Shown here: positions 28,650 to 35,803 of the stretch, one piece after another | How the letters are laid out: each line of letters starts with the position of its first letter | Position numbering within the stretch: position 1 is the first letter of the stretch | Assembly: GCA_028281705.1 (NCBI GenBank) | Contig: JANQJH010000467.1 | Location: 1 to 35,803 of the forward strand | Length of the DNA: 35,803 nucleotides | Reading direction: 5' to 3' | Source: Verrucomicrobiales bacterium | GTDB lineage: Bacteria > Verrucomicrobiota > Verrucomicrobiia > Verrucomicrobiales > DEV007 | Position numbers and translations under genes: made by a program | The notes under the pieces: model-generated | Told to the model about the DNA's origin: nothing | Seen by the model: only the letters and a program-made list of their open reading frames with translations | The model's database searches: none

Positions 28650-30134
28650 ATGAAGCGAAAGATTTTCTACGCCACCCTGCTCGTTTTCGGGAGCCTGCTG
28701 ACCGTCGCCACGGCTCAAGAGGGAGACAAGAAACGTCCTAACATCCTCTGGATCGTGGGCGAGAACCTGAAACTGGATCTCGGCTGTTACGGCGCGCCCA
28801 ATGTGAAAACGCCTCATCTGGATGCCCTGGCGGAACGGGGCGTGCGCTACACCCATGTCTTCTCCACCTCTCCGGTGTGCGCGCCCAGCCGGAGCGCTTT
28901 CTTCACGGGGATGTATCAAACTTCGAGCGATACCCACAACATGCGCTCCCATCGGAATGACGACTATCGCTTGCCCGAAGGCGTACGCCCCCTGACACAC
29001 CGGTTGAAGGACGTGGGCTATTTCACGGCGAATATCAAGACGCTCGACGGCGTTGAAGTAGGCTCCGGCAAACTCGATCTCAACTTCGTCAACGAAGGCC
29101 CGCTTTACGATACGGACAAGTGGGAGGATCTGAAATCGCGCCAACCGTTCTTTGCCCAAGTGAACACCCTGGAGGCGGAATACGACATTTACGACCGCCA
29201 GACGTGGCGGCAGCCCCGCGTCGAATGGAAGGGCGAGCGGGAGCATGAACAGATCGCGACGGAGCAGAATGTCACCCCGCCACCCTATTATCCCGATCAC
29301 CCGCTCGTGCGGAAGGAATGGGCCCGCTATCTCAATTCCATCTCGGGCATGGACAAAACAGTGGGACGCCTTCTGGAGCAGCTGACGCGGGATGGATTGG
29401 CCGACGACACCGTGGTGATGTTTTTCGGTGACAATGGAAGAATCGAGCCGCGCGGCATCCACTGGTGCTATGACACCGGCCTTCATGTCCCCATGATCAT
29501 TCACTGGCCGAAGAACTTTCCCGCCCCGGCGAGTTACCGTCCAGGCACGGTCGACGATCAGGTCATCAGCCTCATCGATATCACACCGACGACGTTGGGC
29601 TTCGCCGGGATCCCCAGGCCCTTGGGCATGCATGGGCGAGCCTTTCTCGGCGACCGATTGGGACCGCCCCGCCAATACGCTTTCTCCGCCCGCGACCGCA
29701 TCGATGAGACCGTCAATCGCATCCGCAGCGTCCGGGGCCGGCGCTATCATTACATTCGCAACTACTATCCCGACCGACACTTCACCTCGCTCAATCGCTA
29801 CAAGGAAAAGTGTTTCCCAATCAAGCCGCTCATGCGTCAACTCATGGCGGAGGGGAAACTCGATGGGCCGCCGGCGGCCTTGATGGCGCCGCAGGTCGCC
29901 GAGGAGCAGCTCTTCGATACCGTGGAGGATCCTCACGAAATCCGCAACCTGGCAGATTCCTCAAACCCGGAACATCGCGAGGCCCTTATTCGCATGCGCG
30001 CCGCCCTTGCCGTCTGGATGGTGGAGACCCAGGATCAAGGCGTGTTTCCCGAACCCGATGAAATCGTGGCACCCTTCGAGAAAGAGATGCACGACTGGTT
30101 CGGGACGCCTGATTGGTACGAGGGGCGCCCCTAG
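28650..30134 (+). CDS. Secreted sulfatase (formylglycine type)
   Basis: The ATG at 28650 gives a signal peptide (MKRKIFYATLLVFGSLLTVA, cleavage near TAQ). NILWIVGENLKLDLGCYG holds the first metal-site residues; the usual Asp-Asp pair is Glu-Asn here, a variation known in this family. STSPVCAPSRSAFFTG is the sulfatase signature, with Cys77 in C-x-P-S-R converted to formylglycine by a maturase. FFGDNGR is the second metal motif. The 494-residue length is normal. It cleaves sulfate esters from polysaccharides in the periplasm or outside the cell; the substrate cannot be read from the sequence. No maturase gene is present here. Confidence 0.9.
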   Translation: MKRKIFYATLLVFGSLLTVATAQEGDKKRPNILWIVGENLKLDLGCYGAPNVKTPHLDALAERGVRYTHVFSTSPVCAPSRSAFFTGMYQTSSDTHNMRSHRNDDYRLPEGVRPLTHRLKDVGYFTANIKTLDGVEVGSGKLDLNFVNEGPLYDTDKWEDLKSRQPFFAQVNTLEAEYDIYDRQTWRQPRVEWKGEREHEQIATEQNVTPPPYYPDHPLVRKEWARYLNSISGMDKTVGRLLEQLTRDGLADDTVVMFFGDNGRIEPRGIHWCYDTGLHVPMIIHWPKNFPAPASYRPGTVDDQVISLIDITPTTLGFAGIPRPLGMHGRAFLGDRLGPPRQYAFSARDRIDETVNRIRSVRGRRYHYIRNYYPDRHFTSLNRYKEKCFPIKPLMRQLMAEGKLDGPPAALMAPQVAEEQLFDTVEDPHEIRNLADSSNPEHREALIRMRAALAVWMVETQDQGVFPEPDEIVAPFEKEMHDWFGTPDWYEGRP

Positions 30135-30165
30135 TTCTTGCGCCGTTCGGTCATGCTTCCGAGCA

Positions 30166-30801
30166 TCACGCGGTCATGGCCAGTCCCCAGACAAACCAGG
30201 CACAAAGAGCGCATCCGGTGCCCAAGGAGGCAATGACGTATTTCCGTTTCTCCCGCAGCTGGAATCCCATGTAAATCGAACTCAGCACGATGTAGAGCAG
30301 CCCGATACAGACGGCATCCATACTCAAGCTCCACAATCGGGTCACGATCCAGTCGCGTTCCTGGGCGGGTTCGTTCCACATGGCCCGGACGCCGGTGAAA
30401 GTATGGATATCGCCAAGAACCACATTGCTCTTGGGAGTGACTTCAGTGATCTTCGCCAGCCCAGACTCCCGGTTGAGGTTGACGTTGACCCGCTTGTTAG
30501 GTCGCATGACCATGAAAATCAGTTGCCCTTTCCGATTTTGTCGTCTGAGAAGGATCTCTCCCTTGAGACCCAAATTCTCACGGATGTGTTTGGCTGCCTC
30601 CATATCGGTTAGGCCTTGAGGCAGGGTAATCTGCGCCTCTCTCGGTGAGCGATCCACCTTGTATCCGAACCATTTGGGGTGATTCATCACGAGGCCGGAA
30701 ATGGAAAACAGCCAGAGAAAGAGAAGAAAATAGAGCCCGAGATAGATATGGATCTTTCGATTCCACTTTCCGAAGGTTCGAGGAAATTCGCGTTTGTTCA
30801 T
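30166..30801 (-). CDS. PepSY-associated membrane protein (second of a pair)
   Basis: The protein has 211 residues. An N-terminal span (IHIYLGLYFLLFLWLFSISGLVMNH) is followed by about 110 periplasmic residues with a PepSY-like pattern (LTDMEAAKHIRENLGLKGEILL, KRVNVNLNRESGLAKITEV). Two C-terminal spans follow (MDAVCIGLLYIVLSSIYMG, VIASLGTGCALCAWFVWGL). The HIHxxxG, VMNH and 'DIHTFTGV' segments fit the PepSY-TM family, often linked to iron or siderophore uptake. It follows its paralogue at 31431 by a short gap; they should form one unit. Confidence 0.7.
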   Translation of the reverse strand: MNKREFPRTFGKWNRKIHIYLGLYFLLFLWLFSISGLVMNHPKWFGYKVDRSPREAQITLPQGLTDMEAAKHIRENLGLKGEILLRRQNRKGQLIFMVMRPNKRVNVNLNRESGLAKITEVTPKSNVVLGDIHTFTGVRAMWNEPAQERDWIVTRLWSLSMDAVCIGLLYIVLSSIYMGFQLREKRKYVIASLGTGCALCAWFVWGLAMTA

Positions 30802-30819
30802 GCTCCCGTTCCTTTCCTC

Positions 30820-31431
30820 TCAGATGAAGATCAGTGGTACGATCAAAAGGATAAAACTCAATCCACCGGCACCGATGATGATGAGACCGGTTTTTCGTTC
30901 CGCCTTGAGCAGCCACCAGAGATAGATGCCGCTCACCGTGAGAAACAGAGTCAGATAGACGACCGAATCCGCCAGCCACCCCCAAAATTTCGTCACGGCC
31001 CAATTGGGTTGCTTGTGCAATCCCGGATTGAAATGGAGAAATACGATCGCACCTAACAATCCCGAACTCCTTTCCACCACCTCCGCTTCTTTCTTTTTCA
31101 AATCCACTGAAACAATCTTCACCGTCCCAGGACGCGCGACGCGAAACGTTGTTTTGTCATTTCGAACCATTCCCCTTCCCAGAATTTCACCGGAGATCTC
31201 AAGCTGTTGCAGGACGGAATGGACCAAGGGCATTCCCTCGAGCCCATCTTCCACCGTGATGGGAACGACCTCCCGGCCCCGATCCGTGGGTGTGGTGCGG
31301 ACGCTGTGATTGAGGAAGAGCGTACTGACGGCGTACACCAGAATGAACGGACTGAGAAAGAGTCCGATGTAGAGATGCAGTTCACGCACCCAGCGGGCAA
31401 GTGTTCGTGAAGACGGAGATTTGGATTTCAT
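30820..31431 (-). CDS. PepSY-associated membrane protein (first of a pair)
   Basis: The ATG at 31431 (MKSKSPSSRTLARWVRELHLYIG) is preferred over an upstream ATG at 31476. Like its neighbour it has an N-terminal span (LYIGLFLSPFILVYAVSTLFLNH), a periplasmic PepSY-like region (EDGLEGMPLVHSVLQQLEISGEIL) and two C-terminal spans (LTLFLTVSGIYLWWLL, LIIIGAGGLSFILLIVPLIF). The layout and the NHS/NHP motif after helix 1 show that the two genes are paralogues. PepSY-TM proteins are often reductases or transport helpers for metal chelates. The substrate and any TonB receptor are not seen here. Confidence 0.7.
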   Translation of the reverse strand: MKSKSPSSRTLARWVRELHLYIGLFLSPFILVYAVSTLFLNHSVRTTPTDRGREVVPITVEDGLEGMPLVHSVLQQLEISGEILGRGMVRNDKTTFRVARPGTVKIVSVDLKKKEAEVVERSSGLLGAIVFLHFNPGLHKQPNWAVTKFWGWLADSVVYLTLFLTVSGIYLWWLLKAERKTGLIIIGAGGLSFILLIVPLIFI

Positions 31432-31539
31432 CGTTCCATGATGACCTCGGGCGACCCGATTCGTTCGATGGATCATTGAACGATGAATTCGATCTCCGAA
31501 TCAAACCGATTACGCACTGAGCTCCCGTGACGACGAACG

Positions 31540-32247
31540 CTACGTCCCGCCCTCCTCGCCCGCCACGGGTGCCTCAGCGCTTCCGGGCCCAGGTAGGCGA
31601 TCGCCGGCGTGCGGGTGGACGCCTTCACTGGCCGTGGCTGCCGGTACAGGGCGGATAATCACACTGTCGAGGCGAACACCACCTGGTCCTCTTCCCATGC
31701 CGCTCGATGAACCGGGTAGCTCCAGCGCAAGCCGTTTCAGTTCGGGAAACGGGTCTCGATTGTAGAGGTTGGCGATGGGAAACTCCAGGGTCTCATACCA
31801 CCGGCGGGATCCAGAGCGATCGTGCAGGTGACGGACCACCTGAAAATGAAGGTGAATCGGCGCCGTCCGCCCCGGACCGGCCCGCCGGGCCAAGCCGGAG
31901 TTTCCCATGAGGCCGATCCATTGACCGCTCTTGACGCGCTGGCCAGGGGTCACGTTCGGGGATTCGTAAAGGTGAAAGTAGTAGTAGAAGTACCCCTGCT
32001 CGTCCACGATGACGACATAGTTACCCGACGGCTCACGGTAACCGGCCCCATCCACGGTATCTCCACCGATGACACAGCGGTTGACCACCTGGCCGTCGGT
32101 CGCCGCGTAGATCCGAGTCCCCTCGCGACTGCCAATATCGATCGCGCCGTGCCCGAGGTTACTGGCTTCCCGAATGATGCGAAATTGATCGTAAAAGCTC
32201 ACCCGATGGTGGCCTGTCTGAACCGGGAAGAATTGCAGTCGGAACAT
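31540..32247 (-). CDS. M23-family (LytM) zinc metallopeptidase
   Basis: The ATG at 32247 (MFRLQFFPVQTG) is preferred; one at 32304 is the alternative. GHGAIDI supplies the H-x3-D zinc ligands, TDGQVVNRCVIGG follows the fold, and PIHLHFQVV supplies the HxH ligand and catalytic His. This is a complete M23 active site, so the enzyme should cut peptidoglycan cross-links or a glycine-rich protein. There is no clear signal peptide, which is odd for a wall enzyme. The C-terminal tail is Gly/Pro-rich and looks disordered. It is a host gene and not a phage endolysin: it is 9 kb beyond the attachment site. Confidence 0.75.
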   Translation of the reverse strand: MFRLQFFPVQTGHHRVSFYDQFRIIREASNLGHGAIDIGSREGTRIYAATDGQVVNRCVIGGDTVDGAGYREPSGNYVVIVDEQGYFYYYFHLYESPNVTPGQRVKSGQWIGLMGNSGLARRAGPGRTAPIHLHFQVVRHLHDRSGSRRWYETLEFPIANLYNRDPFPELKRLALELPGSSSGMGRGPGGVRLDSVIIRPVPAATASEGVHPHAGDRLPGPGSAEAPVAGEEGGT

Positions 32248-32316
32248 TGGATGAACGCACGCCTTACAAGATCGGATTACACCACATAACCCTGCGATTC
32301 TCACCTCCGAAATACC

Positions 32317-32388
32317 GAAAGGACTAAAATCCCTCCCACTTTCCTGGAATGTGGGAGGGACTTCAGTCCCTCGGCCATTTGGAAGTGG
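32317..32388. repeat. REP-like palindromic element, copy 2
   Basis: The core GAGGGACT-TC-AGTCCCTC (32355-32372) is an eight-pair palindrome in the opposite orientation to copy 1. It overlaps a second stem, CCTCCCAC (32332-32339) with GTGGGAGG (32351-32358), and a short GGCCA/TGGCC stem follows. The result is a compound structure in the gap between the M23 gene and the surface-lectin gene. Confidence 0.7.
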
Positions 32389-32427
32389 CCCGATGGGACG
32401 ATTAGATTAGAGACTCACCCAGTGAGT

Positions 32428-32458
32428 GAAAAGGGCGATGAGCCGAAGCTCACCGCCC
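32428..32458 (-). terminator. Rho-independent terminator with UUCG loop
   Basis: On the minus strand GGGCGGTGAGC-TTCG-GCTCATCGCCC forms an eleven-pair stem (one G-T pair) closed by a TTCG tetraloop and followed by TTTT. It lies 37 bases after the stop of the surface-lectin gene and ends that transcript. A further perfect hairpin, ACTCAC-CCA-GTGAGT, lies just beyond at 32413-32427. Confidence 0.85.
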
Positions 32459-32494
32459 TCACAAGATCCAATCGAATTCGATGGCCTTCTTGAA

Positions 32495-35400
32495 TTACTC
32501 GGACTCTTCGGCCCGGTAATAGCCACCTGGAGCTTCGATGCGTGCGGCGTCGGTTTCCTCGTAGACACCCTGCACACCCGTGGCGATGACCTCCCAATTG
32601 GTCAGGTCTGTCGAGTAACCGATGTCAGCTTGAGTGCCGTCAGGCAGGATGGAGAAGCTGATGCCCGTACCGTCGCCGCCGGCGCCAAAGGCAACACCGT
32701 CCAGCGTGATCGCTGAGGGATCGGGAGGCGGAACGTCACCGCCGGAATCCGCCACGATGCGCAAATTATCGATCTCCACCGTCTCGTTGTGCCCGCCGGT
32801 CCGTGCGAGGATGGAGAAACTGAAGGAGTTCTCCTCATTGAAGCCATCGGCAGGCACATCGAAGCCGTCGGTGGGAATGTTGATGAAGTCGGCGTTCGTT
32901 CTCAAGCCCGTGGTGGTGAAACTGGCCCCATTGGTGGGATTCCAGGAAACGGTCGCGGAACCGGCGACACGCTCGTTGGGCTTGAAGTTGGCATCGTCGT
33001 CCGTGGCCTTGGTGAGGACGAGCTCCGTGCCGTTCAGCTCGATGCCGACTCCGGCATCCTGACCCGCCGCGTCATCCCACAGCCAGGTGTCCACCTGAAA
33101 GGAGAGGTGCTCAATCCCCGGACCGTAGCCTTCCTCCGCGGGATTGCCGAAATTCTCCTCCTCGGGGATGGCTCCGAAGTTGAAGGAGAACCCATCCGCC
33201 GGGGTGTTCTCGCCGATGTGCTCAACGACGAAATCGAACGTCGCCTTCCACCCTTTCGAAGTGTCGAAATTGGGCCTCGGCACGACAAACGAAGCCGCCG
33301 TGCTGTTGATCTCGGCCTCGGTCAGCTTGAGAGCACCACCGCGAATCTCGCTCGTCCCGTCATTACTCGCAATGATGGACCCGTCACCGAGATCGGTCGT
33401 GCCATCGGCGGCATCGAAGTTCTGCTCATACAAGACCGTGCCATCGGGAGCTTCGGGAAGCAGCGGCACGGGTGGCTTTTCGACGCCGAGCACCGTGCCG
33501 GGATTGTCGAACAAGGTCTGCACCTCCTCACCCGTCAATGCCAAACCGTAGATCTGGACATCATCGACTCGTCCAATGATCCCGTTGGCACCGATCCGGG
33601 CACCGATCTGGAAAGAGTCGTCCGTGTCGATGAATCCCAAGGTATTCTCTTCCAGTGCCGATTCCACGCCGTTGATGTAAATGCGAGTGGCGTCAGCACC
33701 CTCCTCATCGCCGTTACTGTCCTCATGGACCACGACGACATGCGTCGGCGTATCCAATGGCTGGTCCTGCAAGAAGGCGGCCGGGTTGTTGGGATCCTCA
33801 CTCACCACCCAGGCGAGCAGATTGCCCGAGGCGGGGAAGAGCGAGAGACTATAAGCCGCTTCCTCTTCGGGGTGCGACTTGGAGAAGAGCGTGGCCACAC
33901 CGGTCGGGGGTTCCCCATTGAGCTGCGCCCAGATGGAGACGGAGACGTTCGAATCATCAGGGAAATTCGGCACCGAGGCGTAAGCCACGGTATCGCCAGT
34001 CGTATTGAACTGGACCGAAGTGCCCGAAGCCAGAGGATCCTGACCAAAGGCCACATCGCCGAAATAGGAACCGTTGCGGTTGTTCCCTGACGAATCCACC
34101 AAGTTTCCAGGCCCGGTCTCGTCCATCTTGTACCAGGCGGTCAGTGCCGAGGAGAGTGGAACGCTAACAGAGAGCGCCACCGTCTGGGTCGGCTCACTGG
34201 GATCATCGCTCACGATGACGACCTCAGCCGTGCTTAAACCCTGCGCCTGCGCCGGGTCCAGGGTGACTTCGACGACTCCGCCTTCACCAGGCTGAATCGA
34301 CTGGGGAAACGCGCCCAGCGTGTAGACCCCGCCGTCCGAGGGATCCAGGGTGACGGAGCTGATATTCAGCACGGTTTCCGTTCCCGTGTTGCGCAAGGGG
34401 ATCTCCAAATTGATGACGCCGGCATCCGGTTGCACCACACCAGAATCGATCTTCTTGGTGACAAACAGATTGGGATCTTCGGTGCCGGTCAAGATGCTGA
34501 GGTTATCGATCTGCAAGGTCTCATTGGCTCCGCCGGTCCGTGCGGCAAAGGCAAAACGATAGCTTGGCTCGGGCGTGAATCCCGGCGTTTCCAGATTCTC
34601 GTAAAAGACCTCGCCGTCCACACTCAGAGAGAAGACGCCGTTGTCTTCGCCCGTCTTGAACCAACTGATCTCCACCGGCCGAAACTGGCCATCGAATTTG
34701 AAAAAGCGATTGTCCGTTTCATCGTCCCCCGCAGCGATCCTCATGACGCCATCGGGCACATCGGCGCCATCGATACTAATATCGTAGCCGATCCCACTCT
34801 CGGCACCCTCTCCGGGATTGTTGTAGGTGTCGAACTCCATCGCCAATCCGCTACCAAAGCCTTCTTCGCTCCCCGTTGCCCCGTCGGCGATATTGCCATA
34901 GGCAAATGAGAATCCATCGGCAGGCGTCCCCTCCGTTTCCAGCTTCATGTCGAAGGTCACGATAAACGCTTCATTCGCATTGGGGCCGAGTGCCGGCACT
35001 TTGAACGAAGCGGACGTGCCCCCGGTCCCGACTTCAGTGAGCTGCAGGGCGTTATCGACGATCTTGGCGGTGTCGTTGTTGCTCAAGATGAGGCTGCCAT
35101 CCCCGAGATCAGTGGTGTCATTGGCAAACCCGTCAAAGTCCTGAAAATAGTCGCCGGCGGAGGCAAACGGCGAACCGATGAGTTCCACAATCCGATTCTG
35201 AGCGATCTCCAGGCTGTCGTTATTGGGCAACATGAGGATCGCATTCACGCTTCCCAACGCAGCCGGCGCTGTGAATTCGACTTCGATGAAGGTGCTTTCA
35301 CCAGGAGCGATCGTCAGGGGAAACTGAGTCAAGACATTGAAGGCATCCGGCGAATCACCACCCAGGGTACCGCTATCGATGACCAGATCGTTCTCCACGC

Positions 35401-35803
35401 CCTCATTGGCCACCAGGATCTGACCCGTCTCGGTGGCTCCGAACGCTGCCGCAATCGTCAAGCTGCTGTCCCCTTCGACCCTCGGATCCCTTCCCTTGAG
35501 TTCAAAGCTCCCCAGCGGGCCCACCTTTAGGTTATCGACGATGAACGTCTCGTTGTGACCGCCGGTCCTGGCGAGGAAGGAAAAGCCGTAGCCAGCCTCG
35601 GCCGTGAAGTCCGGCGTGGGAACCTCAATGAAATCGGCTTCCACTCGCAAACCGCTTGTCTGAAAGCTGGCTCCGTTCGCGGGATCCCAGGAGACGAGAA
35701 CGGACCCACTCACAAACTCGTCCGGCTTGAAGTTGGCGTTATCGCCGAGGGCCTCGTTGAAGGCAATCTCCGTACCGGCCACTTCGATGCCGACACCCGC
35801 GTC
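32495..35803 (-). CDS. Giant secreted lectin/LamG surface protein, 5' end outside window
   Basis: The frame is open to the window edge; the apparent start at 35782 is internal, because codons before it (DAGVGIE) match an internal repeat. About 1100 residues are visible. Order from the visible N-terminus: the end of an L-type-lectin-like domain (ARTGGHNETFIVDNL), an ASH/choice-of-anchor beta domain (about 35520-35170), a complete lectin-like domain (YFQDFDGFAND...GFSFAYG, about 35150-34470), a second ASH domain (LRNTGTETVL..., to about 34150), a LamG/concanavalin domain (WYKMDETG...IYINGVES...RVDDVQIYG, to about 33480), a third lectin-like domain (LYEQNFDAADG..., to about 32740), and a C-terminal STDLTNWEVI...YYRAEE segment. 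All parts bind or display carbohydrate outside the cell. No anchor or sorting motif ends it. It is transcribed toward the terminator at 32428. Confidence 0.8.
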   Translation of the reverse strand, partial: DAGVGIEVAGTEIAFNEALGDNANFKPDEFVSGSVLVSWDPANGASFQTSGLRVEADFIEVPTPDFTAEAGYGFSFLARTGGHNETFIVDNLKVGPLGSFELKGRDPRVEGDSSLTIAAAFGATETGQILVANEGVENDLVIDSGTLGGDSPDAFNVLTQFPLTIAPGESTFIEVEFTAPAALGSVNAILMLPNNDSLEIAQNRIVELIGSPFASAGDYFQDFDGFANDTTDLGDGSLILSNNDTAKIVDNALQLTEVGTGGTSASFKVPALGPNANEAFIVTFDMKLETEGTPADGFSFAYGNIADGATGSEEGFGSGLAMEFDTYNNPGEGAESGIGYDISIDGADVPDGVMRIAAGDDETDNRFFKFDGQFRPVEISWFKTGEDNGVFSLSVDGEVFYENLETPGFTPEPSYRFAFAARTGGANETLQIDNLSILTGTEDPNLFVTKKIDSGVVQPDAGVINLEIPLRNTGTETVLNISSVTLDPSDGGVYTLGAFPQSIQPGEGGVVEVTLDPAQAQGLSTAEVVIVSDDPSEPTQTVALSVSVPLSSALTAWYKMDETGPGNLVDSSGNNRNGSYFGDVAFGQDPLASGTSVQFNTTGDTVAYASVPNFPDDSNVSVSIWAQLNGEPPTGVATLFSKSHPEEEAAYSLSLFPASGNLLAWVVSEDPNNPAAFLQDQPLDTPTHVVVVHEDSNGDEEGADATRIYINGVESALEENTLGFIDTDDSFQIGARIGANGIIGRVDDVQIYGLALTGEEVQTLFDNPGTVLGVEKPPVPLLPEAPDGTVLYEQNFDAADGTTDLGDGSIIASNDGTSEIRGGALKLTEAEINSTAASFVVPRPNFDTSKGWKATFDFVVEHIGENTPADGFSFNFGAIPEEENFGNPAEEGYGPGIEHLSFQVDTWLWDDAAGQDAGVGIELNGTELVLTKATDDDANFKPNERVAGSATVSWNPTNGASFTTTGLRTNADFINIPTDGFDVPADGFNEENSFSFSILARTGGHNETVEIDNLRIVADSGGDVPPPDPSAITLDGVAFGAGGDGTGISFSILPDGTQADIGYSTDLTNWEVIATGVQGVYEETDAARIEAPGGYYRAEESE

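Noticed and set aside
28593..29936. 447-codon minus-strand frame opposite the sulfatase
   Set aside because: The plus-strand sulfatase has full family motifs; the antisense frame has no domain and is a result of high G+C.
31540..32247. M23 peptidase as the phage endolysin
   Set aside because: It lies about 9 kb beyond the attachment site among chromosomal genes; no phage gene is near it.
32789..34090. 433-codon plus-strand frame
   Set aside because: It is antisense to the surface lectin gene, with no start signal or recognisable domain.

Overview
The window joins the right-hand part of a prophage (about 1-22407) to bacterial chromosome (about 22408-35803). The phage assignment rests on a repetitive tail-fibre gene, a holin-like gene and a long leftward operon of phage replication and recombination genes. 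The join is a 49-base 3' fragment of a tRNA-Gly(CCC) gene at 22359-22407 with no 5' half beside it, which is the scar left when a temperate phage integrates into a tRNA gene. The intact tRNA, the integrase, the repressor and the head genes are not in the window and should lie to the left.

The host is most likely a member of the Verrucomicrobiota or a close relative (inference). It has a secreted sulfatase, a giant lectin/LamG surface protein whose C-terminus (STDLTNWEVI...YYRAEE) is a type I associate with verrucomicrobial secreted proteins, paired PepSY membrane proteins, and REP-like GAGGGACT/AGTCCCTC palindromes. Two membranes are implied by lipoprotein and TonB-era style genes, but the phylum is not proven by anything here.

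Prophage layout. 1-5214 runs rightward: the end of a tail fibre with twelve visible copies of a 'DDIAEVTNKRWLTDAERTKV'-type motif, an FkbM-like methyltransferase and a DxD glycosyltransferase overlapping by ATGA, an unknown structural-size protein, and a three-helix holin candidate. 5359-6663 is a secreted HAF-repeat protein that looks like a lysogenic-conversion gene. From 22138 down to 6626 everything is one leftward operon: PP-loop PAPS-reductase-like protein, a 28-residue peptide, a common prophage protein, an embedded membrane-protein/lipoprotein pair, a DEDDy exonuclease, RecT, a coiled-coil protein, a YqaJ nuclease, a RuvC-like resolvase, a sliding clamp, several small proteins, a zinc ribbon, a C5-methyltransferase frame fully overlapped by a second open frame, a replication initiator, a DnaC-like loader, a run of small unknown genes, a MazG-like protein, and a secreted coiled-coil/beta-helix protein. 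Most junctions are ATGA or GTGA stop/start overlaps, which is a useful yardstick for choosing starts.

Host layout. Two unknown or membrane proteins (22824-24247, leftward), an NHL-propeller protein and a HAD phosphatase (rightward), a large secreted protein divergent from the sulfatase, two tandem PepSY proteins, an M23 peptidase and the surface lectin, which runs off the window end.

The most unusual points are: the methyltransferase frame has Tyr instead of the catalytic Cys while the overlapping frame has the better ribosome site and the operon's usual ATGA coupling; a spanin-like embedded gene pair; host-like secreted proteins inside the early phage operon; and 22-base direct repeats at small-gene junctions.
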